36,978 nt of DNA from a virus. The position numbers and the translations under genes are program-made. Shown here piece after piece: positions 24,652-30,983 of this stretch. Position 1 is the first letter of the stretch. Each line of letters begins with the position of its first letter. The notes beneath the pieces are model-generated. The model saw only the letters and a list, made by a program, of their open reading frames with translations. It was not told the origin of the DNA and made no database searches. Location: IMG/VR virus record IMGVR_UViG_3300035698_007976, positions 1 to 36,978 of that record; one strand, 5' to 3'.

Positions 24652-25983
24652 ATGACTATATCTAAGGCTCATTGGGATATGGAAGGCGATAGCCTTCGTC
24701 TATCTATGCCCTTCAGCAAAGTTGACGTTGAGAGACGAATCGTCTCCGGCTTTGCGACCTTGGATAATCTGGATAAGCAGGACGATATTGTCACCACAGA
24801 TGCCAGCATGAAAGCTTTCGAAAAGTTCCGTGGTAATATTCGTGAGATGCACCAGCCAAAAGCTGTAGGCAAAATGGTTTCTTTTAAAGAAGACAAGTAC
24901 TTTGATCCAGAGTCAAAAAAGTTTTATACAGGAGTTTACGTTTCTGCATATGTTTCCAAGGGTGCACAAGATGCCTGGGAAAAAGTTGTAGATGGAACAT
25001 ATACTGGGTTTTCTATTGGTGGAAGAATGAACAAGTGGGATGATGCCTACAACGAAGAGATTGACAAGTCTATTCGAGTCATTAAAGATTATGACCTGGT
25101 TGAGCTGTCTCTAGTAGACAGTCCAGCAAATCAGTTTGCAAACATCTTGTCTATTGAAAAGGTAGATGGAGTTGATGTCTTAAAGGGCCAAGTCATGGAC
25201 ACGGTTCTTGAAAATGTTTTTTGGGATTCCGAATCTGGATTGGTTATGCTTTCAGAAAACGACTCAGAGGTTAGCCCATCAACAGGAGAACCAATGAAGA
25301 ATATTGGCTTTGTGGAAAAGTCAGATTCAGACAAAAAAGATGTAGTAAAATTCTTAATTGATAGTGCTAAAGGCATTAATACAGTTAAGATAACAAAGGA
25401 GGTAAGTCCTATGACTGAAACAACAGAAGATCTCGTTGAGAAATCAGACGAGGTTGTTGAAGAGGTAGAGGTCGCTCCAGAGGCAGATGCCGAGACTGAA
25501 GAGGTAGCAGAAGAAACAAAGGCTGATGAAACAGCTGATGTTGAAAAGGCTACCGATGCAGAAGCAGAGGTAGAAGATACCGATGCAGAAGCAGATGTTG
25601 AGAAATCCGAAGCCGTTGAGGCAGAGTTAGAGGTATCTAAGTCAGACGATGGAATTATTGCCGAGGCAGTTAATGAAATCAAAGATACCCTTACATCAGC
25701 CTTTAGCGATCTAGCAGAAACCGTTAAGTCTCTACATGAGCAGGTTAATGCACTAAACAAATCAATTACCGGTGTTTCCGAAGAGGTAGCAGAAACTAAA
25801 AGGGAGTTTGCTGCCGCTAAAGAACATTTTGATGAGTTTGGAAAGCGAGTCGACGCAGTAGAAGCAGAGACAGCTTTCCGCAAGTCTGGCGATCTTGGCG
25901 AGATCGTACAGGAACAACCAGAAATGGTTGAAAAATCCCTATGGGGCGGTCGTTTCCTCAAAACTGCCGACTTATTTAAATAA
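24652..25983 (+). CDS. Prohead protease (S78/XkdF-like) fused to scaffold domain
   Basis: 443 residues from ATG 24652, with GGAG 5 bases upstream; a TTG at 24604 would add 16 residues without support. Residues 1-165 are the protease: ERRIVSGFATLDNLDKQDDI, catalytic His67 in REMHQP, Ser121 in GFSIGG, and the family ending LVELSLVDSPANQFANI. The His and Ser spacing fits HK97 gp4 (His65, Ser114). Residues about 280-345 are very acidic (Glu, Asp, Ala repeats) and 350-425 are a predicted coiled coil (LAETVKSLHEQVNALNKSI), typical of a scaffold that fills the prohead and is later digested. A strong ribosome site at 25395-25403 starts a second, shorter product. The capsid gene follows. Confidence 0.88.
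   Translation: MTISKAHWDMEGDSLRLSMPFSKVDVERRIVSGFATLDNLDKQDDIVTTDASMKAFEKFRGNIREMHQPKAVGKMVSFKEDKYFDPESKKFYTGVYVSAYVSKGAQDAWEKVVDGTYTGFSIGGRMNKWDDAYNEEIDKSIRVIKDYDLVELSLVDSPANQFANILSIEKVDGVDVLKGQVMDTVLENVFWDSESGLVMLSENDSEVSPSTGEPMKNIGFVEKSDSDKKDVVKFLIDSAKGINTVKITKEVSPMTETTEDLVEKSDEVVEEVEVAPEADAETEEVAEETKADETADVEKATDAEAEVEDTDAEADVEKSEAVEAELEVSKSDDGIIAEAVNEIKDTLTSAFSDLAETVKSLHEQVNALNKSITGVSEEVAETKREFAAAKEHFDEFGKRVDAVEAETAFRKSGDLGEIVQEQPEMVEKSLWGGRFLKTADLFK
25395..25403 (+). promoter_or_regulatory. Strong internal ribosome binding site (AAAGGAGGT)
   Basis: A nine-base match to the Shine-Dalgarno consensus lies inside the protease/scaffold frame, 8 bases before an in-frame ATG (25411). It is as strong as any ribosome site at a gene start in this window, and the spacing is ideal. 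It decides the internal start of the free scaffold protein. Confidence 0.7.
25411..25983 (+). CDS. Free scaffold protein from an internal in-frame start
   Basis: 190 residues, starting at ATG 25411, which is residue 254 of the protease/scaffold protein. The product (MTETTEDLVEKSDEVVEEVE and onward) holds only the acidic region and the C-terminal coiled coil and lacks the protease. It would be the main scaffold, while the full-length product brings the protease into the prohead. This is the same logic as lambda C/Nu3, where the scaffold gene is nested in the 3' part of the protease gene. Evidence is the AAAGGAGGT site at ideal spacing and the exact domain boundary. No experiment can be read from sequence, so this stays an inference. 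Confidence 0.65.
   Translation: MTETTEDLVEKSDEVVEEVEVAPEADAETEEVAEETKADETADVEKATDAEAEVEDTDAEADVEKSEAVEAELEVSKSDDGIIAEAVNEIKDTLTSAFSDLAETVKSLHEQVNALNKSITGVSEEVAETKREFAAAKEHFDEFGKRVDAVEAETAFRKSGDLGEIVQEQPEMVEKSLWGGRFLKTADLFK
25551..25595 (+). repeat. Short in-frame direct repeat in the acidic scaffold region
   Basis: An 18-base unit (TACCGATGCAGAAGCAGA) occurs at 25551-25568 and again at 25578-25595, a 27-base (9-codon) period encoding A-T-D-A-E-A-E-V-E-type repeats. Replication slippage here would add or remove nine acidic residues without breaking the frame. Confidence 0.7.
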
Positions 25984-25985
25984 GT

Positions 25986-25991
25986 TAAAAT
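25986..25991 (+). promoter_or_regulatory. -10-like box TAAAAT before the capsid gene
   Basis: TAAAAT sits 3 bases after the protease stop. The predicted start at G25998 is the first base of GGAGGTG, so the leader would be 12 bases, beginning with the ribosome site of ATG 26010. No -35 is visible. Confidence 0.45.
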
Positions 25992-26009
25992 CACTTAGGA
26001 GGTGACAAT

Positions 26010-27131
26010 ATGTCGGAAGAGATTAAAAAGAATAATCCAGACGCTTCAGGCGACGACTCGGGGCTTTACAACGCTGAGGGTAGCTTTGCTTCTGGTGGAA
26101 TTGGCGGAGTGAGTAATCCCGGTGCTAACACATTGGGAAATATTCCTACCGCTAGTTTTGGCGTTACAAGTGGTCCAAATGCGGTAAATCCTTCGGGTGA
26201 TGCAGCAAGTGGTATCCTACGTCCCGAACAAGCACGTCGTTTTATTGACTACGTGTGGGACGGTACAATTCTCGCCAAAGATGGTCGTCGCGTAACAATG
26301 CGTGCAAACTCTATGGAACTTGAAAAAGTTAACGTGGGTGAGCGCGTCATTCGTGCAGCGTCACAAGGTGTAGGTGACTACGCAAACACTGGTGCAACCT
26401 TCTCAAAGGTGGAACTTACTACTAAGAAGATCCGTCTTGACTGGGAAGTCAGCGCAGAAGCACTCGAAGATAACGTCGAGGGTGCTGCTCTAGAGGACCA
26501 CTTGGTCCGCCTTATGACGAATGCCTTTGCAAACGACATCGAAGATCTAGCGATCAACGGTGACGGGGCCACGGGTAGCTTCCTTTCCATTATGGATGGG
26601 TTTGTCAACAGGGTAAAGACCAATGGCGACGCACATGAGTTCGTTGCCACCGTTACTGACAACTCTTGGACTACAGAGGTTATGCAGGGAATTCTCCTTG
26701 CAATGCCTCGTAAGTACCGCGCACTTAAGAACGGTCTCAAGTTCTATGCCGGTACTGATGTATTCCAGGGAATTGTTAAGAACAACGGTACTCTTGCTGA
26801 CGCTATTGCTGAAGCATTTGCTGGCAATGGCCCAGGAACTGAGCGCAACCGTCAAGCATACCTTGACGGCCAGGCACAGACTCTTGGTACAGCTCGCACC
26901 ACCCGTGTTCTCGGTATTGACGTTCAGGAAGTTCCATATTACCCAGAGGGCTATGTCGACTTGACATTCCCCGCTAACCGTATTTGGGGTTTCCAGCGCG
27001 ACATTACTGTAAACCGCGAATATGTTGCCAAGAAGGACACGATCGAATATACCGTATTCGTTCGCTTCGGCATCCAGTGGGAAGAAGAGGACGCTGTTTC
27101 TTACGCAGACGCAGCTGCCGACGCATCCTAG
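26010..27131 (+). CDS. Major capsid protein (HK97 fold)
   Basis: 373 residues with a full AGGAGGTG ribosome site 5 bases upstream. The first about 60 residues are Gly/Asn/Ser-rich and may be a cleaved or disordered arm. The body follows the HK97-fold order: E-x-A-R-R-F-I-D-Y-V-W-D helix start, MELEKVNVGERVIRAASQG, KVELTTKKIRLDWEVSAEAL (the E-loop and P-domain region), FANDIEDLAINGDGATGSFL, LPRKYRA-like MPRKYRALKNGLKFYAG, then QTLGTARTTRVLGIDVQEVP and a final FVRFGIQW strand. It forms the head shell. Of its 21 arginines, 20 use CGT or CGC, while nearby genes use mostly AGA/AGG, and Leu uses many CTC/CTT. This fits selection for high expression. A terminator follows directly. Confidence 0.92.
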   Translation: MSEEIKKNNPDASGDDSGLYNAEGSFASGGIGGVSNPGANTLGNIPTASFGVTSGPNAVNPSGDAASGILRPEQARRFIDYVWDGTILAKDGRRVTMRANSMELEKVNVGERVIRAASQGVGDYANTGATFSKVELTTKKIRLDWEVSAEALEDNVEGAALEDHLVRLMTNAFANDIEDLAINGDGATGSFLSIMDGFVNRVKTNGDAHEFVATVTDNSWTTEVMQGILLAMPRKYRALKNGLKFYAGTDVFQGIVKNNGTLADAIAEAFAGNGPGTERNRQAYLDGQAQTLGTARTTRVLGIDVQEVPYYPEGYVDLTFPANRIWGFQRDITVNREYVAKKDTIEYTVFVRFGIQWEEEDAVSYADAAADAS

Positions 27132-27144
27132 CTAAAACATAACC

Positions 27145-27186
27145 ATATGAGGGGGGCAGGGGCTAACGCTCTTGTCCCCCTTATAT
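27145..27186 (+). terminator. Rho-independent terminator after the capsid gene
   Basis: A 13-bp stem (27151-27163 with 27168-27180, including three G-T wobbles) closes on a TAAC loop flanked by C and G. Six further A/T-rich pairs (27145-27150 with 27181-27186) extend it. The 3' side is TTATATATT. The loop C(UAAC)G is the same as in the terminator at 30941, and it belongs to the UNAC tetraloop class known to resemble GNRA loops. Confidence 0.85.
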
Positions 27187-27192
27187 ATTATC

Positions 27193-27201
27193 TGTTATAA
27201 T
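27193..27201 (+). promoter_or_regulatory. Extended -10 (TGTTATAAT) after the capsid terminator
   Basis: TGT plus TATAAT follows the capsid terminator, where a new transcript is needed. The predicted start at G27208 is the first base of GGAGG, so the leader would be 10 bases (GGAGGATAAA) before ATG 27218. Confidence 0.6.
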
Positions 27202-27217
27202 ATTAATGGAGGATAAA

Positions 27218-27634
27218 ATGACATCTGAAAATACCACAATGGCCCATCTACAGGATGTAGAGCCTATCATTTCAGAAGAAATGATTAAAAAGTACGAAAA
27301 TGCTGTAGAAGATTCTTTTGCTAAAGATAACCCGAACATCATAACAGCACCTAATAAACCAGGCAAGGGTGGAAAAAAGCCAGGCTCCCTTAAGTCTTCT
27401 GATGGAAAGATCGTAACGTCAAAGACCAAAGAGGTTCCAAAAGCTGAGGCTCCAAAAACTCAAAAAGAGGAAATGGTTGCACTTCACTCTACAAAGAATG
27501 TCGTATGGGAAAATGTTGGAAAGCTTGCAAAGGGCTACAATATTGTTAGCAAAGATAAGTCAGAAAAGTGGCTATCTAGAGGTCACGTCAGACTTGCATC
27601 ACCAGACGAGGTAGCCAGGGAGTACGGTAAGTAA
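27218..27634 (+). CDS. Conserved hypothetical head-region protein
   Basis: 138 residues from ATG 27218; an upstream ATG at 27206 is rejected because GGAGG at 27208-27212 fits 27218. The N-terminal half is charged. The middle is Lys/Pro/Gly-rich (PNKPGKGGKKPGSLKSSDGK) and probably disordered. The last 50 residues form a compact block (ALHSTKNVVWENVGKLAKGY, then NIVSKDKSEKWLSRGHVRLA, then PDEVAREYG). I recall this C-terminal block in actinobacteriophage proteins next to the capsid gene but do not know its role. A head decoration or connector-associated function is possible. It starts the neck-gene transcript. Confidence 0.6.
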   Translation: MTSENTTMAHLQDVEPIISEEMIKKYENAVEDSFAKDNPNIITAPNKPGKGGKKPGSLKSSDGKIVTSKTKEVPKAEAPKTQKEEMVALHSTKNVVWENVGKLAKGYNIVSKDKSEKWLSRGHVRLASPDEVAREYGK

Positions 27635-27635
27635 T

Positions 27636-28514
27636 ATGGATATTCTGAGGATTCCGTCAAATCAAATAGAGGCAGATGTAGAAGTATCTGCACCATTAAC
27701 TTCGTATACTTATACGATTACTGATTTGGCGGATAACTCAGCAACATCTGCAACTACTGCCTCCGACTCTTCTTCCAATGTGACCATACCGCTTCCAAGC
27801 AAGTATGATGGATCTTACAAGATTACGGTTGATGGTGAAGACAACTATTTTGACGTTGTGCGGCCTTATGTTGACCCAACCACAAAAGGCGCAAATACTT
27901 TAGAAATAAATGCTTATGCGTCAAACGAATCCTTGGCCAGGGCAATCATTGACTCTGTAATACCAGAAGGATTTTATTATAAGAAAAAAGTTTTAGAAAC
28001 AGTTGGACTTGGGGCAGACTACCTACCTCTCTGGGTAGAGGGCAAGAAAGTTCTTAAGCTGTATGAAAATAATGTTTTGATGTATGATTCAGAAAATTCA
28101 GACGACTATGCAGTTAGCTATGGAATTACAGACGACAAAACAGCAATCGTAGAAAACACTCAAGAAAGACTTAATAGACTAGAAGGTGCTCCAAACATTT
28201 TTCCAATAGGTGGATCCGATTTATTGGATGTTAAGTATGTATACCGAGGATTCCCCAGAACGTTTGACTATAAAATTCTTTTAGCCGCGGGCTATCCTAA
28301 AATTCCATCTGCCATTGTAAAGGCAACTGAGCTTCTTGTAGATGATATTGAATGCGGCAAGCTAGAATATTATCAGCGCTATATTAAAACTTACAATACT
28401 GATCAGTTTAAGATTGGCTTTGATGGAAGAATGTTTGAGGGGACAGGAAACATTTTTGTAGACAAGATACTTTCTAAGTATGCAAAGTCTATTAGACTCG
28501 TTGGGGTGTTGTAA
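27636..28514 (+). CDS. Probable head-tail connector (adaptor) protein
   Basis: 292 residues, starting one base after the previous stop. Residues 1-80 look like an Ig-like beta domain (SYTYTITDLADNS, then YDGSYKITVDGEDNYFDVV). The rest is helical with RPYVDPTT, then ESLARAIIDSVIPEGFYYKK, then TELLVDDIECGKLEYYQRY and a final VDKILSKYAKSIRLVGV, the pattern of helical adaptor proteins (HK97 gp6-like) that dock under the portal. Its position right after the capsid block and before the stopper-like gene supports this. The extra Ig-like domain is unusual for adaptors. The stop overlaps the next start (TAATG). Confidence 0.6.
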   Translation: MDILRIPSNQIEADVEVSAPLTSYTYTITDLADNSATSATTASDSSSNVTIPLPSKYDGSYKITVDGEDNYFDVVRPYVDPTTKGANTLEINAYASNESLARAIIDSVIPEGFYYKKKVLETVGLGADYLPLWVEGKKVLKLYENNVLMYDSENSDDYAVSYGITDDKTAIVENTQERLNRLEGAPNIFPIGGSDLLDVKYVYRGFPRTFDYKILLAAGYPKIPSAIVKATELLVDDIECGKLEYYQRYIKTYNTDQFKIGFDGRMFEGTGNIFVDKILSKYAKSIRLVGVL

Positions 28515-28963
28515 TGGCCGATTGCAATACGACAAACTACCAGTTTCCTATGTATGCCGATGTTCATTATGCAAGCGTTGAACAAGGAGCCTACGGTGAC
28601 GTTCAAAAGGTTTGGACAAAAGATAGATCCATTATATCAAGTCTGACGCCAGCTGGTACCGCATTAAAAGAAGAAATGGTGCCTAATGTAGACCTTACGC
28701 TAGATGCCTTACTGTTGGGAAGATTTAAAGAAGACATTAGGTTTAAATCAAGTCACTCATCTTCATCACTAATGAATATATTGATAACAAACATTAGAGA
28801 TTCTAATAACCTGGTCATATATAAAGAGACTACTGGACCGAGGACTGGTCAGCCAACGCTATTTGAGGTTGCCACCCATCAACCATTCACCAACCCATTT
28901 GGCAGAATTGAATATTTTACCGTTGTCTTAAGAAGATCAGAAAACCAGGGGATTACCGTATGA
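28514..28963 (+). CDS. Probable head-closure/stopper protein
   Basis: 149 residues, starting at the ATG that overlaps the previous stop. ADVHYASVEQGAYGDVQKVW followed by TKDRSI and later FGRIEYFTVVLRRSE is the short beta-barrel pattern of head-completion proteins that seal the connector after packaging. No catalytic motif is present. The 3' end overlaps the next gene as ATGA. The assignment rests mainly on size and on the order connector, stopper, tail completion, tail terminator. Confidence 0.55.
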   Translation: MADCNTTNYQFPMYADVHYASVEQGAYGDVQKVWTKDRSIISSLTPAGTALKEEMVPNVDLTLDALLLGRFKEDIRFKSSHSSSSLMNILITNIRDSNNLVIYKETTGPRTGQPTLFEVATHQPFTNPFGRIEYFTVVLRRSENQGITV

Positions 28964-29640
28964 TTGGCGTTAAGTTTGATTCAGCAATGTTTGCCAAGGA
29001 AATGGAAGGTCTTATGGAATATTCTGTAGGATTTCTAGAGGGCGCAAAGGCAGGCAAAAACAAATTGTTGGAAGAAATTGGAAAAGGGGTGAAAGAAATC
29101 TTGGCAGAATTCATTGACGCAAATGCCAGGGTTTCTCCAAACACCATGCACCACGTTTATGAGTGGTATCAAACAGGAAGCCCACAGGCAAGACTTTTTG
29201 ATATTGAATATACTGTTTCAAGTAAAAACGGACTTTCTTTAAACTCCACTTTTACACAATCTTTAACGGTTAGTAAAGGGTCGTCTACTCCATTTTACAA
29301 TAAAGCAAATGTTATGGAGTCTGGTATAGGTATGGTTATTAGGCCAAGGCCAGGAGGTGTTCTTGTGTTCGAAGACAATGGCGAAACCGTTTACACAAAA
29401 AAGCCGGTCTCGGTGCAAAATCCAGGTGGCGCAGAGGTCCAGGGAAGTTTTAAAAAAGTTTTTGATTTATTTTTTCAAAGTTATTTTTCTCAATCTTTTC
29501 TTTATTCTAGTGGATTGGCAAAGCATTTATCAACTCCATCGTCCTATAATCAAAATATCTCTTCAGCAAAGACTGGTGGGAAAAGAGCTGGTTATAGGGT
29601 TGGATATAGATGGATTTCTTCAGGGAGCGTGAATATATAA
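28960..29640 (+). CDS. Probable neck/tail-completion protein (HK97 gp10-like)
   Basis: 226 residues, starting with an ATGA overlap. The N-terminus is a long helix (FAKEMEGLMEYSVGFLEGAK, then AGKNKLLEEIGKGVKEILAE), then a H-H-V-Y-E-W-Y turn (MHHVYEWYQTGS) and a beta-rich middle with PRPGGVLVFEDNGET, as in gp10-like proteins. This family joins the connector to the tail. The C-terminal 60 residues (SGLAKHLSTPSSYNQN, then basic GGKRAGYRVGYRWI) are an extension beyond the usual 120-150 residues. The stop overlaps the next start as TAATG. Confidence 0.55.
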   Translation: MIGVKFDSAMFAKEMEGLMEYSVGFLEGAKAGKNKLLEEIGKGVKEILAEFIDANARVSPNTMHHVYEWYQTGSPQARLFDIEYTVSSKNGLSLNSTFTQSLTVSKGSSTPFYNKANVMESGIGMVIRPRPGGVLVFEDNGETVYTKKPVSVQNPGGAEVQGSFKKVFDLFFQSYFSQSFLYSSGLAKHLSTPSSYNQNISSAKTGGKRAGYRVGYRWISSGSVNI

Positions 29641-30215
29641 TGGCAATACACTACCCACCGGTTTTCATTAATCGCTATCTACAAGATAAGCTGCCAGATG
29701 ATTCCATGAACAACTCTATTCCTTTTTTCCCCACAACGCCATCCAATCTAGATGAGTTGACGCAGTCATACCCAGACGGATTATTTGGCGTTTACGACAG
29801 AATGTTTAAGCTAAGAAGAACCCCATTTCCTCACTTAAAATATGAACAACTTTTGTATTACTTTTATAAAACTACAGAGGGACCGGCAAAGCTAATTGAA
29901 ACGGTTCAGTACGTATCTGACCTCTTAGATAGAGGAGATGAGTCGGCGCAGGAATTAAATGCCTGGACTCTTGCTCAGCACAAAGCGCAAGGTAGTCAAA
30001 CTAGCACAGGAACAAACATCGTAACTGGAGAAACTAAAACATACAACAAAGTTTCATTTGGCGGAACAGACTTCCTTTTGCCATATTTCCATGAGTTCAG
30101 GATATTCCAGCTAGAGGAGGCAAGAGATATTGTTGATTTTGGAACAGCTAGAACTTATGCCGGTAACAAGTTAATCATAGATTACTGTTGGCATGAATCA
30201 GATCCATTATTCTAA
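29640..30215 (+). CDS. Probable tail terminator protein
   Basis: 191 residues from ATG 29640, overlapping the previous stop; GGGAG lies 10 bases upstream. An in-frame ATG at 29610 would overlap the previous gene by 31 bases and is less likely. Visible blocks are YPPVFINRYLQDKLPDD, then FGVYDRMFKLRRTPFPH, then KYEQLLYYFYKTTEGPAKLI and LPYFHEFRIFQLEEARDIVD. The size, the position just before the tail tube gene and the order in the neck block point to a tail terminator that caps the tail tube. I do not see a decisive motif. Arginines are nearly all AGA/AGG. Confidence 0.5.
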   Translation: MAIHYPPVFINRYLQDKLPDDSMNNSIPFFPTTPSNLDELTQSYPDGLFGVYDRMFKLRRTPFPHLKYEQLLYYFYKTTEGPAKLIETVQYVSDLLDRGDESAQELNAWTLAQHKAQGSQTSTGTNIVTGETKTYNKVSFGGTDFLLPYFHEFRIFQLEEARDIVDFGTARTYAGNKLIIDYCWHESDPLF

Positions 30216-30233
30216 TTTTTTATAAAAAGCCTG

Positions 30234-30239
30234 TATAAT
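30234..30239 (+). promoter_or_regulatory. -10 box TATAAT before the tail tube gene
   Basis: TATAAT lies in the 77-base gap. The predicted start near 30246 gives a leader of about 47 bases, much longer than at most other starts here. The leader ends with GAGGTGA at 30280-30286 before ATG 30293. No -35 is seen. A TTTTTATAAAAA palindrome at 30217-30228 lies just upstream. Confidence 0.5.
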
Positions 30240-30292
30240 TAGTATTGAGGAAACGCGCCTGTTATTTCTTATGAAAGAAGAGGTGAACAACT

Positions 30293-30919
30293 ATGGCATA
30301 TTCACGTGGTTCCAGTTCTAACATTATTGTTGGTGCTGCAGCGCTGTTTACATACGAGAGCGGACTTCTAACCGAAGCCGACCTTCCAGAATTTGCGGAA
30401 GACGTATCGTTCAAGACTACCCTGTCTAACGATGCAGACTTCCGTAATGTCGGATACACCAGTAACGGTTTGGATATTGAATTCCAGCCCGATTTTGGTG
30501 AGGTTCAGGTTGACCAGTTGCTCGACGTCGCCAAACTGTACAAGCAAGGTATGCAGGTTAGCCTGAATACAGCTTTTGCAGAGTCCACACTAGAGAACCT
30601 TTTGTTCTCTCTCGCTGGTAAGGACACAGACCTTACCACCGTAGGTGGAAACCCAACTCTAAACCTCTCAGCTGGTGACATTGGAGAATGTCCCGTTGAG
30701 CGTGGTTTGATTGCTGTTGGGCCAGGTACCGGTGACTGTGCTATTGGTCAGGACCTAGAACGTGTTTACGTTGCATACCGTGCGCTCTCAATTGAGAACG
30801 TTACAGTATCTGCAAAGCGTGACGAACCCACAATGTTTGAGGTTTCGTTCCGTCTACTTCCAAATGACGCCGCGTCATATGGTAAGATCGTAGACCGTAC
30901 AGTTCCTGCTGGTAGCTAG
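30293..30919 (+). CDS. Major tail tube protein
   Basis: 208 residues. Beta-rich with VGAAALFTYESG, then FAEDVSFKTTLSNDADFRNV, then GYTSNGLDIEFQPDFGEVQV, and a final ISKRDEP-like AKRDEPTMFEVSFRLLPND strand pair, as in siphovirus tube proteins. It forms stacked rings along the tail. All eight arginines are CGT, while the preceding gene has only one CGN in nine, which fits strong expression. It stands alone between its own promoter-like box with a 47-base leader and its own terminator, as expected for the most abundant tail protein. No sheath gene is adjacent, suggesting a non-contractile tail. Confidence 0.85.
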   Translation: MAYSRGSSSNIIVGAAALFTYESGLLTEADLPEFAEDVSFKTTLSNDADFRNVGYTSNGLDIEFQPDFGEVQVDQLLDVAKLYKQGMQVSLNTAFAESTLENLLFSLAGKDTDLTTVGGNPTLNLSAGDIGECPVERGLIAVGPGTGDCAIGQDLERVYVAYRALSIENVTVSAKRDEPTMFEVSFRLLPNDAASYGKIVDRTVPAGS

Positions 30920-30940
30920 TTACTAAAGCTAAAAGGATTT

Positions 30941-30969
30941 GCCCAGGCTAACGCCTGGGCATTTCTTTT
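30941..30969 (+). terminator. Rho-independent terminator after the tail tube gene
   Basis: GCCCAGGC (30941-30948) and GCCTGGGC (30953-30960) form a perfect 8-bp GC-rich stem around TAAC, followed by ATTTCTTTT. The loop is the same C(UAAC)G as in the capsid terminator. It should separate the abundant tube mRNA from the chaperone genes. Confidence 0.9.
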
Positions 30970-30977
30970 GCTACAAT
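30969..30977 (+). promoter_or_regulatory. Extended -10 (TGCTACAAT) at leaderless spacing
   Basis: TGC plus TACAAT follows the T-tail of the terminator. The last T (30977) is exactly 6 bases before ATG 30984, so the A of ATG would be +1. No Shine-Dalgarno sequence is present, which fits a leaderless transcript. Confidence 0.55.
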
Positions 30978-30983
30978 TAGTTA

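Noticed and set aside
25131-25994. 287-codon open frame on the - strand
   Set aside because: It is the reverse shadow of the acidic Glu/Ala/Asp-rich scaffold gene, which reads as Ser/Thr-rich on the other strand. The + strand gene has clear domains and ribosome sites.
30271-30321. Small upstream frame (16 codons) overlapping the tail tube start
   Set aside because: It has no ribosome site of its own, and its first codons are the ribosome site of the tube gene.
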